Assembly: GCA_014905825.1 (NCBI GenBank)
Contig: JACGCN010000073.1
Span: 62,001 to 126,000, forward strand
Length of the DNA stretch: 64,000 bases
Direction of reading: 5' to 3'
Source: Lyophyllum atratum
Taxonomy: Eukaryota; Basidiomycota; Agaricomycetes; Agaricales; Lyophyllaceae
Numbering within the stretch: the stretch's first letter is position 1; the number at the start of each line of letters is the position of its first letter. The position numbers and the translations under genes are program-made. Positions 23,401 to 34,729 of this stretch are shown here, one piece after another. Under the pieces are notes generated by a model, which did no database searches, was not told where the DNA came from, and saw only the letters and a list, made by a program, of their open reading frames with translations.

Positions 23401-26400
23401 TCGTCTTTCTAGGAAGGCGAGTCATCATATTGAATTTTACCAGGGATGAAGAAAATGTGGCAACAATGCATGCATTTGTGGACCAGCTTGATTTCAGAGA
23501 CCTTCCGTTTGTCAACGCTCTAAGACTCTTCCTTCAGTCGTTCCGCCTACCCGGGGAAGCGCAGAAGATTGATCGATTCATGCTCAAATTTGCGGAGCGA
23601 TACATAGCAGGAAATGCCAAGACACCATTTGCTAACGCTGGTAAGTCGATCTTCCAACAAAGCTTGCATAGATTACGCTAACGAGCCTAGACACCGCGTA
23701 TATCCTCGCATACTCCGTCATCCTGCTCAACACGGACGCACATAATCCCCAGATAAAAAAGCGGATGACCAAAACAGATTTTACCAAGAACAATCGAGGA
23801 ATTAATGACAACAACGACCTTCCGGAAGATTTTTTGTCCAGCATCTACGACGAAATCGTGACGAACGAGATCAGGATGAAGGATGAAGTTGAGGCGGTGC
23901 TTGGTCTAAATATGAGTGGACCTGGACTGGCGAATGCATTGGCCAACGTCGGCAGGGATCTACAAAAGGAGGCCTATGTAATGCAGTCAAACGGAATGGC
24001 TACTAAGACCGAGGTGCGAACTGTTACACTTCAGATTTTTCACCACTAAAGAAATCTATCTAGGCCTTGTTTAGGACCATGATGCGATCGCAACGCAAAG
24101 GCTCCAAAGAATTCTTCAGTGCATCGCATTTCGTTCACGTTCGCCCTATGTTCGAAGTTGCATGGATACCCTTCCTAGCCGGCCTATCTGGACCTCTTCA
24201 GGAGACTAATGATCTCGAAGTCGTCGAGCTATGTTTGGATGGCTTCAAAAATGCTATCCACATTGTATGCTTCTTCGATCTCGAACTCCAGCGCAATGCA
24301 TTCGTTACGACGCTCGCAAAGTTCACTTTCTTGAATAACTTGGGGGAAATGAAGACGAAGAACATGGAAGCTATCAAGACGTTGCTTGATGTTGCAGTCA
24401 CCGAGGGCAACAACTTGAAAGGTTCATGGCACGAAGTGCTAACTTGTGTTAGTCAACTTGAACACATGCAGCTTATCAGCAGCGGAGTCGAAGTGCCAGA
24501 CTCTGGGAAAAAAAGGTTAGGGTACCATGTCGACCTTTTCTTTTGTGTCTTACCCCGCTCCCAGCCGTGCCCGTAAACTCCCAACAGAAGAGCTTGCTAA
24601 TGAAAGTCGTTCAACGCACATCACAGTCGCTGCGGATATGGTGTTCTCCTTGAGCCACTTTCTGTCTGGTGTACGCCTTCCTGCTTACTATTTCACACTA
24701 TTGAGCGCTGCTAACTTACGTGTCGCAGACTGCCATTGTAGACTTTGTTCAAGCCTTGAGCGATGTCTCTTGGGAGGAAATACAGTCATCAGGTCTATCT
24801 CAGCACCCTCGGATGTTCAGTCTTCAGAAGCTGGTCGAGATCTCGTATTACAACATGACTCGAATCCGTCTAGAGTGGTCGAACCTGTGGGATATTCTCG
24901 GAGAACACTTCAAACTCGTACGTTTACTGTTTGCTGCGGGTTACATTTTTATCTCATGCAGCAATTTAGGTTTGTTGTCACAACAATCCTCATGTTGCAT
25001 TTTTTGCCCTAGATTCCCTTCGACAACTCGCTATGCGATTTCTAGAGAAAGAAGAACTGCCCCATTTCAAGTTCCAAAAGGACTTCCTAAAGCCATTTGA
25101 GTACACCATGATTCACAATCAAAATCCTGAAGTCCGAGATATGGTGCGTTCGACTCCACTGCAAATGTACCCTAATCGTACCTTGGCTTAATTGTTATGG
25201 TGAACAGGTCCTACAATGTATACAACAAATGATTCAGGCGAGAGTGCAAAATATGCGCTCTGGCTGGCGGACAATGTTTGGCGTCTTCTCCGCCGCATCA
25301 AAGGTCCTAACAGGTCAACAGTGAAATCTGAACCTATGTAACTTGCTGCTGACTGTTTCATTCATAGAGCGGATCGCTAACTCTGCATTTGAGATCGTGA
25401 CAAGATTGAATAAGGACCACTTTGCTGCCATCATCCGTCATGGTGCATTCGCTGACCTCACGGTCTGTATCACGGAATTTTGCAAAGTCAGCAAGTTCCA
25501 GAAGATCAGTCTGCTGGCCATCGCCATGTTGCGAGATGTTATACCTGTCATGCTTAAATGCCCCGAATGCTCCCTGACAGTTCCTCCTGACGGCAACACT
25601 TCGCCCATGGACGATGCGATGATTAAGTTCTGGTTCCCTGTTCTCTTTGGATTCTATGATATTATCATGAACGGGGAAGACCTCGAAGTTCGTCGCTTGT
25701 ACGTGACGTTTAACTCGCTTTGCGGCTGAATTCATTCAAACCCGTTTTAGAGCCCTCGATTCTCTTTTCACGACCCTCAAAACCTATGGTTCGACTTACC
25801 CCGTGGAATTCTGGGACACAGTCTGCCAAGAACTTCTGTTCCCAATTTTTGCCGTCTTGAAATCCAGTCATGACCTTTCACGATTCAGCACCCAGGAAGA
25901 CATGAGCGTGTGGCTTTCCACCACCATGATTCAAGCCTTGCGTGATCTTATCGATCTATACACTTTCTACTTCGACATTCTGGAACGTTTCCTTGACGGC
26001 TTACTGGACTTGTTGTGTGTTTGCATATGTCAAGGTTCGAACTTCTATCTCAAGGTATTTCCTATCTGACCTTGCATCCAGAGAACGACACGCTTGCTCG
26101 TATCGGAACGTCTTGCTTGCAGCAGCTTCTAGAAAATAATGTGGCCAAACTAAGTTCTGCACGCTGGGAACGGGTGACGACGACTTTTGTGAAGCTTTTC
26201 AGGACAACTACCCCGCATCAGTTATTCGATGAGAGCCTTCGTGTGGAGATCGATGGCAACTCAACCGAAGTGGCTGAAGGGACAGGTCGTTGCGCTTACC
26301 TCTATACATGTCATCCATCTCACCCTCCCTCAGATTACAATGGTCAAGCCATCCTGCCCGCACCTCTTTCGCCCAATAGCGAGCAGCCGAAATCGGAGGC

Positions 26401-27200
26401 TAAGTCGTCGCTCGCAGAGCGTCGTCGGATATTCAAGCAGATCATCGTCAAGTGTGTTCTTCAGCTACTGCTAATTGAAACCACCAACGACCTACTTCGC
26501 AACAACAATGTATATACGACTATACCTCCGGAGCAGTTGTTGCGATTGATGGGTGTTTTGGACCACAGTTATCAATTTGCCAGGATGTTCAATGATGACA
26601 AGGAGCTTCGAACTGGGCTTTGGAAAGTTGGTGCGTTGGTTCCAATATCCTTCTGTATGTATTGTTCACAGTGTGAATTTCGCAGGATTCATGAAACACT
26701 TGCCAAATCTCTTGAAACAGGAGTCTAGCAGTGCTGCGACTTTAGTCCATGTACTTTTGCAGATGTATTATGACCCTCGACCGGAGCATCATGCCGCACG
26801 TCCCCAGATCGCGGAGCGTCTTCTGCCGTTCGTTTTTTATTTGCATTTGTTACGCGAAAAACTCACTCTGAAACAGGTTGGGGTTGGGCGTACTCCAAGA
26901 TTATAACAAGTTACGCGCAGATACTCAAAGCAAAAACATTGTCGCATGGACGCCCGTGGTGGCCGAAATTCTAGACGGTTTTTGCCGATTTGACGACAAG
27001 ACGGTAAGTATACTTCCTACCGCCCAGGTCGTACTCAACTAATTTTATCGTATCTCAAGTTCTCGAGATATTTGCCGGCCATATATCCTCTTGCAACCGA
27101 TCTCTTGTCTCGGGAGATAGCGCCGGAGATTAGGCAGACATTGAGGACATATTTCCTTCGAGTAGGATATGCTCAAGGCATTATAGAAGCTTCTTCATAA
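20453..27200 (+). CDS. Sec7-domain ARF guanine nucleotide exchange factor (Sec7/BIG family)
   Basis: Large Golgi/TGN exchange factor that loads Arf GTPases with GTP for vesicle budding, about 1,850 residues over some 20 exons. The first 200 residues are disordered ([20 protein letters not shown]). The DCB/HUS region includes [20 protein letters not shown], and [12 protein letters not shown] HUS sequence sits in antisense only. The Sec7 domain, about 23270-23960, has [40 protein letters not shown] with the catalytic glutamate finger, and [21 protein letters not shown], then [23 protein letters not shown] domains follow, with [22 protein letters not shown] and [20 protein letters not shown] sequence. 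The end is [14 protein letters not shown]. Start [20 protein letters not shown] is the first ATG after the short shared promoter. All sampled joins keep the frame. Confidence 0.93.
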
Positions 27201-27403
27201 GTTGGACATTGTATCATATTTATTCAGTTGTATGGTCATCCAGGGATAATCGATATTGATTGCTTAATCAAAAAGGCGGGTATGATGATCATCGATCAAC
27301 GCTGGAACCCCATGTATCCACCTTGGTACTGTTGGCCCCATCCTGTAGCCTGCGCAGGAAGACCTATATGAAAGACCAGATGAGTGAAACTATATAGCAT
27401 GGT

Positions 27404-29940
27404 TTATCGAAACACACCAGGCTGCTGTGGTTGCAGATTGTTATTGTTATTGTTGTCAGTCGCAAATGTGCCCGACTTCATCTGAGCGAAGATATTAGCG
27501 GGCGAGGTATTAGTGGCAGAGGAAGGCGGAGAAGGAAGTGGCGGGACAGGCGGGGGCGGGGACATGGAATTATCGAAGGGAGACTGTCCAAAGTTGGGGT
27601 TGAATCCGGTCATGTCTGGAAGAGTTGGGATTAGCCAGATATACTAACAACAACCGGAGTTACGTACGGCTCTGGACAGGAGCAAAAGCGCCCGTGTTCT
27701 GCATAGGATTATAACCATTGAAAGGCATGCCGGTTGGTTGAGACATCATAGGCTGGGCTGAATGGAATCCGGTGGGTTGCTGAGAAAGGAAAGAAGGGGA
27801 TGGGCTGTTCGCGAACGGAGAGACAGCAGGGCCAGGTCTCGTTGGAATCATGCCATTGAAGCCTGTCTGCATGGGTATTAAAGGCTGCAATAGGCTCTGG
27901 TTGCTGGGAACAGGAGCGAATGGACCTCGAGGGCCATTGTATGGCTGTGGTAACTGTTGAGGGGCAGTCAACTGAGGGTGCTGGAGGAACTGGCCCATTG
28001 GAGAAGGCGAGGACCCCATGCCAAGACCTGCTGGGTAGCTTGGAGGGACAATAACAGCAGGTGGTGCCGATGCAGGGGGTTGGACAGGCGTTGACTGCTT
28101 GCGAAGTTCACTCAATCGTGAGAGTTGATCAAAGATGTCAGATTCAGTGGTTTTTGCAAGAGTATTGCTTGAAGTGGGCTGAGCGGGAGGAGGCGATATT
28201 GTAGGAGTGGGTTGAGTGACCGGCACTGGGGCCGGCGCGGGAGCTGGAGGTGTCGCTGCCGCGGCTGTTGGCGGGGGCGCAGAAGGAGCTCGAGGGGTTC
28301 CAACCACGGGTTTCGTCGAGCTGGGCCTATTTGTCCAAGCATCATCGTCAAAGCCACTAGGTACCGGCGCCGCAGAGCTAGAACGAGGTGGAGCACTGAC
28401 AGGGATGGAGGATGTTGGCGCACTTGTGGGGGTTAGGATCTGGGGGGACGATGTGCGTATTTGATCAGACACAGTGGAGATTGCTTTGAGGTCGACCGTT
28501 GCTGGGGGCAAACTTTTACTTGGTGTAGGCCTTCCGCGACGAGTCTGAGTCTTCAAGACACCTCCAGGGCCCGACGCGAAAAGATTCGGGGCCGGCGCTC
28601 GCGATCCCCCTGACTCCTGGGCTTGCAATGCCCGTGCTAATTCTTCGTCACGACGTTCTTGTTCTTGTGTACGCTTGCTGGGCTTGTGGAGGTTATCAGT
28701 TGGCTTTCGCTTTTCGATGGCCTTGGTTATACGTATGATGTCTCCTTCTCGTACACCCAACGACCGCATGGTCCCATCTGTGATATCTGGCAAAAGGTTT
28801 TCATCGAGTTTGTCCCTCTCAAACGATGCGGCATATCGGGTGCAGTCATCAAGATCACAGCCTGCAGAGAGGAAGAAATCGAACCAATCGATTTTCGGGG
28901 CCTTCTTGGAAGGAGCATGTGGTGCGGCGTTTAGACCCGATCCTGCACCAGGCCGGGAGAGCCCAAGCGGTATATCGTCTTCTGATATCTGCTTAGACGA
29001 TGGTGGTCGCGAACTCTTGCTTGTCATGCGCTCAACAAATTTCATGTCCTCGACCGACATCTTCTCTGCTGGAACTTCTACAATGACTCCGTTGACTTTG
29101 TGCAGCCTGAGCTTGCCATTGCTGTAGCCCAAGAAAGCAGCCTCCACACGAAATTGACCACTGCGGTCGTGCCATACGCGTGTACGCTCCGGAGGCGGCC
29201 CTAAGAGATGAACTTTTAGTTGAATGGAACACAATGTGACAGCTCTGATTACTGACGATTGTTTTCTACAGATGGTCGACTTGAGCTGGAACCTGAGCTA
29301 CTTTGTGTCCCATTCCTTTTCGGTTCACTACTGATGTATAAGGGTCATACAGGGAATAATGAAATGAAATACTTGCACTGCTGGGGGAGGAGATAGACGA
29401 GCTGCAGCAGCCTCCTTGCGTCTCTTGCGCTCCAATTCGGCGGAGGCGGCAGCATCCTTTGCTCGTTTTTGAGCTTCTGCCTTCTTCCGTGCCTGTTCGG
29501 CTCTCTCCCGTTCTCTTGCTGCCTCTTGTTCTCTCGCTATACGTCCTTCTTCTGCTCGCTGTCTCTCTTCTTCAGCCGCGGCGGCTTCGTCTTCCTCCTC
29601 TGCCTCTTCTTCGTGAGGTGCAGGTGGTGGAGCCCTTGATGCAGCAATTGATCTAGTAACAGAAGAGGCTGAGACCTACGTTACTGTAAGTAAATGCCGA
29701 GCCAACGTTATGCGGTGGACCAAATACCTCGATATAGGAAGCAGGGACAACGCCTTCAGATCCCTTAGAATTGCGACACTTCCACCACTCGTCACCGTCC
29801 CTTTCCAAAACGGTGAGATGTTCTCCTTCCGAAATCGATAATTCATCATCTCCGTCCGCAACGAAATCGTATAGAGCAATCCCGGCTTCCCCGCTGTCAC
29901 TATGTGCGGGGTGTCCATTGACAGGTCCTTTTACATATGG

Positions 29941-29975
<35 letters not shown>

Positions 29976-31132
29976 GTTCTTCGGCCGCTTCCTCCTCCTC
30001 TGATGATGGGATTATAACTGGAGATGTACTTGAGAAATGGACGGAGGCTTTCTTCGGCGCTTGAACATCCTCGGGCGACGAAGAGCGAGCAGTAGAATTG
30101 CGAGAGGTATCTAGAGTATCTGATGGATCGGATAGGGCTTTGGAAGATTTTAATTTCGCTATAATCTCGTCGACGTTATCCTTCGAGCCTGCGTGGAAGT
30201 GGAGATTTGTCGGGGTTGCGCCTCCAATATCAATGTTGAGATGCTTGGATTTTTCGCTTGCCACACTTTGTACATCGACGGTTTGCCATTTCTGCACAGG
30301 AGTCTACACGGAGAATCAGTCGCGCCCCAGAGTTTGGAAGAGTGATATGAAGCGCACCTTGTCGGATTCGCTAGCGAAAAACACAGCTCCATTGCCTACT
30401 CCCAATGTCCCTTTCTTCTTCTTCCCTTTCTTGTCTATTTCTGAGACAGACCACGTCTTAATTCCGTCAGCCGACACCTTCGCGGACGCCACGCGGTCGG
30501 CAGGATCAACATACGTGCTTACAGGACGTGGAGCCTGGGGAACATGAGTTGTATAGTATATGATGGCGAGTTCGGAATCGACTTACTGAGGGAGGAACAA
30601 TGATTCGCGTTGCCTGAGGGACCTCTTCCTCGGCATACGCTTCCACATAATTTCCAGGGACGAAGCCTGCTTTCCCATCGTCTTTCTGACTTTGGGCCAG
30701 TATCCAGTCCTGCTCCGTCTCAAATACCAACAGTATCTCGTCCTCTTGAACAGAAAGTTCACCGTCCGCGGAGGATTCATAGTCATATAAAACCTTGACT
30801 TTGGAAGTAGGCTCGGCCTGGGAGAGATGGTCAATATGATTTCTTTCGTAATGCGCAGTTCAGGCAGACCTGCTCGACATAGGCCGCAGGAACGAGCCCG
30901 ACGGGGCTTTCCTCCTCTTGCGAATCACCCTTGATCTTGACTCTCCACCAGCTGTTGGGTAGTTGAATGAGCCAACTGCGAAGACAGCGGAGACCGGGAC
31001 ATACTCATCATCAACCCTCTCCTTCAGAAACAGGAGTTGGTCCTCCTTAATCGCTATCTCGTCGTCTGACTGCGGTTCATAGTCGTAGGAGGCCTTGAGA
31101 ACGGCCAAATACTCTTCGTGTTCATCAGACAT
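27404..31132 (-). CDS. Endocytic actin adaptor Sla1 homologue
   Basis: Links cargo, clathrin coat and Las17/WASP at cortical actin patches. Minus strand from MSDEHEEYLAVLKASYDYEP: SH3-1 (to VGLVPAAYVE), SH3-2 (VKVLYDYESSADGELSVQED to GFVPGNYVEAY), a PH-like stretch (IKTWSVSEIDKK, KWQTVDVQSVASEK), then SH3-3 (GIALYDFVADGDDELSISEG, WWKCRNSKG, GVVPASYIEVF). A charged coiled coil (EERQRAEEGRIAREQ) precedes SHD1 (TRVWHDRSGQFRVEAAFLGY), which binds NPFxD cargo signals. SHD2 (IDWFDFFLSAGCDLDDCTRY) is SAM-like. The long Pro/Gln tail holds LSQQPTG and MMSQPTG, matching the LxxQxTG sites of Prk1/Ark1 kinases. It ends NNLQPQQPGVFR. An acidic run coded by a CTT/TTC repeat sits before SH3-3. Domain order equals that of yeast Sla1. 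Confidence 0.93.
29942..29974. repeat. TTC/CTT trinucleotide repeat inside SLA1
   Basis: A near-pure run of TTC/CTC triplets on the plus strand encodes a long Glu run on the minus strand, just before the third SH3 domain. Such coding microsatellites often vary in length between strains. Confidence 0.7.
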
Positions 31133-31445
31133 AGTGAGGATGGAGCCAGGCGAGTGGTCGTCGGTGATCAATGACAAGTGCGCCAACAGGGCCAGTACTC
31201 TGTCGACCCTGATCTGATGATCACGGTTTATCAAAGTTGCATTCAACAAAATCTCTCAGAAAACCGGTGCAGACCAACTTGAACCTTTGTAGACTCGCTC
31301 GCGTAGGGTAATATGGAAGGCCTACGCAATCCATGTAAATTTTTTGCTCCAACTGATCCACGTCGGAGCCGTAGTAGATAAAAGTAGAGTCAATTACAGA
31401 TTTTCGCTATCTAACTTCGTGATCTTTGCAACCACCATCTTGATC
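31133..31445. promoter_or_regulatory. Divergent promoter region, SLA1 / eRF3
   Basis: This 313-bp spacer lies between two outward-facing start codons. It contains no gene and no clear known element. Confidence 0.4.
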
Positions 31446-33526
31446 ATGAGCAAGCTCAACGCTGGCGCCTTCGAGTTCGTTCCCGGCAGAGGCTTCGTCG
31501 TTCCCCAGCCTCCTGTCCAGCAGACCCCGCCCCCGACGGAACGGCCTGAGCAGACTGAAGCTCCCCGCCCGGCACCCACCATTTCTCTCAATATTGGTGG
31601 TTCAAAACCTGCTCCACCTCCTGTTGCTGCCGCCCCCGTATCCCAGAACCAGACCAAGGCGACTGATGTCAAGCCAGCTCCAGTTGTAGCACAGACGTCT
31701 GCAGCTACTTCAACCACATCCAAACCCACTACACCCGCACCGGCTTCCAAGACTTTTAGCACCCAGAAATCGAAAACGGACACAACTGCAATCGCCCAGG
31801 AGGTGAAAGCCGTAGCAGATCAGACTGTCCTTGATGATCTTTATGGCCAAAGTATGTCTCTAGCTCATCGTCCGATTAACCAGGCCCATCTAATCTATCA
31901 TGGCAGTCAAGGAGCATCTAAATATCGTTTTCATTGGCCATGTCGACGCAGGAAAGAGCACCATGGGTGGAAATCTGCTATACATCACGGGTATGGTGGA
32001 TAAGCGTACTATGGAAAAATACGAACGAGATGCTAAAGAAGCTGGACGTGAATCTTGGTACCTCAGCTGGGCTCTCGATTCCACACCGCAAGAGAGAAAC
32101 AAAGGAAAAACAGTTGAAGTGGGCCGGGCCTATTTCGAGACTGACTTGCGCCGCTATACCATCCTCGACGCCCCTGGACATAAAACCTTCGTTCCTTCCA
32201 TGATCTCTGGTGCCGCGCAAGCAGATGTTGCTATTCTTGTTATCTCAGCACGGAAGGGGGAGTTCGAGACTGGATTCGAAAAGGGTGGCCAGACAAGAGA
32301 GCACATCATGTTAGTCAAGACGGCGGGTGTCTCTAAGGTGGTGGTTGCCATCAACAAGATGGATGACCCCACCGTTGGCTGGGAAAAGGCTCGGTACGAG
32401 GAGATCAAGGATAAGCTGACCCCGTTCATCAAAGCTGCTGGATTTAACCCGAAGACCGACGTCACCTTCATTCCTATTTCCGCTTACACTGGTGTCAACC
32501 TCAAGGAACGGCCATCCAAGGCTGTGTGTTCATGGTGGGAGTGAGTAGTATGACTGTATATGCTGAGATAGAGTCTTACTTTCCCCTCCTAGTGGCCCTT
32601 CTTTCCTTGAGCACGTCGATCACATGCCTATGGTCGACCGCAAGCTCAATGCACCTCTGATGATGCCTATTTCGGAGAAGTACAAGGATATGGGGACAAT
32701 AATTGTCGGCAAAGTCGAATCAGGCCTGTTGCGCAAGAACGACCACTTAATTCTTATGCCCAACAAGGACGAAGTTGAAGTGACTGCCATCTATAACGAA
32801 ATGGAGGCCGAGGTTCCGCAGGCGCTCTGTGGAGACAATGTTCGCGTCCGATTGCGTGGCGTCGAAGATGAGGACATCAGTCCTGGATTCGTGCTAACGA
32901 GTCCTCTTAAACCTATCCACGCCGTTCGACAGTTCGAGGCGCAGCTCGCCATTCTAGAGCACAAGAGCATCATTTGTGCTGGTTATTCTGCAGTAATGCA
33001 TATCCACACGCTATCGGAGGAGGTAACATTACCCGTAAGCCCAAACCATCAGGATCTACCGAGCAAAATCTCTAATGCACTTATCAAGGCACTTCTGCAC
33101 TATTACGATAAAGCAACTGGCCGAAAATCTAGAAAGCCCCCGCAATATGCGAAGAAAGGTACTTGAATTGTCTACGGCTGCATGCGAACAGAATTTCACG
33201 GGTCGTCCACGCAAACAGGGCAGAAAATTGTTGCCCTCATTGAGGTTAGCGCGCCAGTATGTGTCGAAAGATTTGTGGACTACCCCCAGCTGGGTCGATT
33301 CACCTTGCGAGATGAAGGTAGGTTTTTGAAAATATCTCTCCTCGAAAACGCCTCAATTTTGCATCATTGCAGGACGAACAATAGCCATCGGGAAGGTAAA
33401 TCATCTCCATAAGCTAATGAAGGTTCTGCGCTCAAAGTTTTTCAGATCACGAAACTCATTGAACCTGGTATCGATGAAGTTGCTGAGGGTGTTAGCAACC
33501 TTTCTGTTGGGCAAGGGGCAGCTTAA
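31446..33526 (+). CDS. Translation termination factor eRF3 (Sup35), GTPase
   Basis: Binds eRF1 and uses GTP to drive peptide release at stop codons. The N-terminus MSKLNAGAFEFVPGRGF matches the PAM2 consensus (LNxxAxEFxP) that docks on poly(A)-binding protein. About 125 residues of Pro/Ala/Thr-rich linker follow, with no Gln/Asn-rich prion repeats like those of budding yeast. The GTPase domain begins IKEHLNIVFIGHVDAGKST (G1, joined across the first intron), with DAPGHK (G3) and NKMD (G4). Beta-barrel domains 2 and 3 include LMMPISEKYKDMGTIIVGKV, EDISPGFVLTSP and KKGQKIVALIEVSAPVCVER, ending IEPGIDEVAEGVSNL. The join AKKG-QKIV confirms the fourth-to-last intron. It is an intact, ordinary eRF3 apart from the short N-terminal region. 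Confidence 0.95.
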
Positions 33527-33706
33527 TCGCTCATATCAGGATTTATGCTGTTGATCTATGATCATGCTATGCTTATTGCAATTCCAATCTGTACATGACT
33601 TGTACGCTGTAAACAAAATATCATTGGAGGGTACAACGGGGGAGGGATCTAATCTAATCTTGCGCACACAACTTCATTTCTATTTAGAACTCCGACCGTC
33701 GCCATT

Positions 33707-34317
33707 ATGGCCCCCAACCTTCGCTTGAACGCAGTAGCATTCATTTCCCCTCAAAACCATCCAATTCTCATACGCACGTTCGCCAAGCAAGATGAACACT
33801 CCATAAAGTATCATTATATTGCACATACCAGCTTGGATGTTATCGAGGAGCGAGGTGAGTACCCTCATGCATGTCGACAGTTTAAACCTTGAAGATTTGA
33901 ACTATCTGCAGTCAATGCAGGCGGGAAAGCTACAGAATGCTATTTAGGGCTGCTGTATGCTATGGAGGATGTCGCGGTCTATGGGTATATCACCCCTCTG
34001 AAGGTCAAGATCGTACTCGCCTTGGCTCTTTCCGACTCCGTAGTTAGGGACGTGGAGATCACAATGGTCAGTTCCATATTCTGCCTGCTGGCCACCTCAT
34101 ACCCACACCGTTTTCTCAGATTTTCAAAGCACTACATATGGCCTACTATTCCGCGATCTCCAACCCTTTCCTGCGACTAGATGTTTCAACTGACGTGGCG
34201 CATGACCATTCCCCGTACCTCTTAGTGGGCAGTCCGAAATGGAAGAACTTCAGGATGCGTATCGACGAGATCAATAGAGTGGTTGGTAATACGTCCAATC
34301 CAGTTTCTAACCCATAA
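33707..34317 (+). CDS. TRAPP subunit 2-like protein (TRAPPC2L/Tca17, sedlin family)
   Basis: Longin/sedlin-fold subunit that helps assemble TRAPP tethering/Rab-GEF complexes at the Golgi. The chain begins MAPNLRLNAVAFISPQNHPI and continues FAKQDEHSIKYHYIAHTSLD, ECYLGLLYAMEDVAVYGYI, TPLKVKIVLAL and VEITMIFKALHMAYYSAISN, ending FRMRIDEINRVVG. The blocks YLGLLYAMEDVAVYGY and FKALHMAYYSAISNPF are characteristic of TRAPPC2L rather than TRAPPC2. There are three exons and about 165 residues. The stop is followed within 60 nt by a strong hairpin. Confidence 0.87.
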
Positions 34318-34373
34318 ACACGTTTCGCGACGGTTTTCGAGCTGAAACGCAGAGTTAAGTACCGCTGTCTACC

Positions 34374-34454
34374 GGTTCACGCATCGCGCAGACCCTTGGC
34401 GATTCCTCCCCACCTTGGGTCTGCGACGATGCTTTTAGTCTGCGGACGTGAACC
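34374..34454. other. Nested inverted repeat / strong hairpin
   Basis: GCATCGCGCAGACCC at 34381-34395 pairs with GGGTCTGCGACGATGC at 34417-34432 as 15 bp with a single bulged A at 34426 and a 21-nt loop. Around it, GGTTCACG (34374-34381) and CGTGAACC (34447-34454) form an 8-bp outer stem. It lies 57 nt after the TRAPPC2L-like stop, probably in its 3' untranslated region. It could be a structured 3' UTR element, a small RNA or a degraded short mobile element; it does not fit the tRNA or H/ACA pattern. The remaining sequence from 34318 to 34729 shows no gene. Confidence 0.7.
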
Positions 34455-34729
34455 AATATCAACATACCTTACAATTGACTCAGTTGTATGAAGATCACCG
34501 CATCTGAGACAGATACGAGGTAGACATTCTATTAATCCATTTACAACCAGACGTGTTGACCCGAAGGAATCATCTACGCCTACGTCTACCGAAAAAGTTG
34601 GGCGTGTGCTCTCAAAGTGGCTCAGCCGATGTGCTGCTCAATGTGAACGCAGATGCATTGAACGTTTCCTGGTCGCGTAGGCGCGCTAAGCGGACCGGTA
34701 GTCGAATTTTGTCCACGATCGGGTCCCAA

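Noticed and set aside
27404..31132. Two separate minus-strand genes, an SH3 protein and a SAM protein
   Set aside because: Domain order and the continuous coiled-coil frame across 29234-29660 match a single Sla1 gene.
33401..33526. Possible extra gene after the eRF3 barrel domain
   Set aside because: The sequence is the last two eRF3 exons (IGK, then ITKLIEPGIDEVAEG), so no extra gene is needed.
34374..34454. H/ACA snoRNA reading of the hairpin
   Set aside because: An ACA lies 8 nt after the stem, but the internal loop is one-sided and there is no H box in the hinge, so a pseudouridylation pocket cannot form.
34455..34729. Possible C/D snoRNA or tRNA after the hairpin
   Set aside because: A tgaaga...ctgag pair only loosely resembles C and D boxes, and no tRNA A/B box or cloverleaf can be formed.
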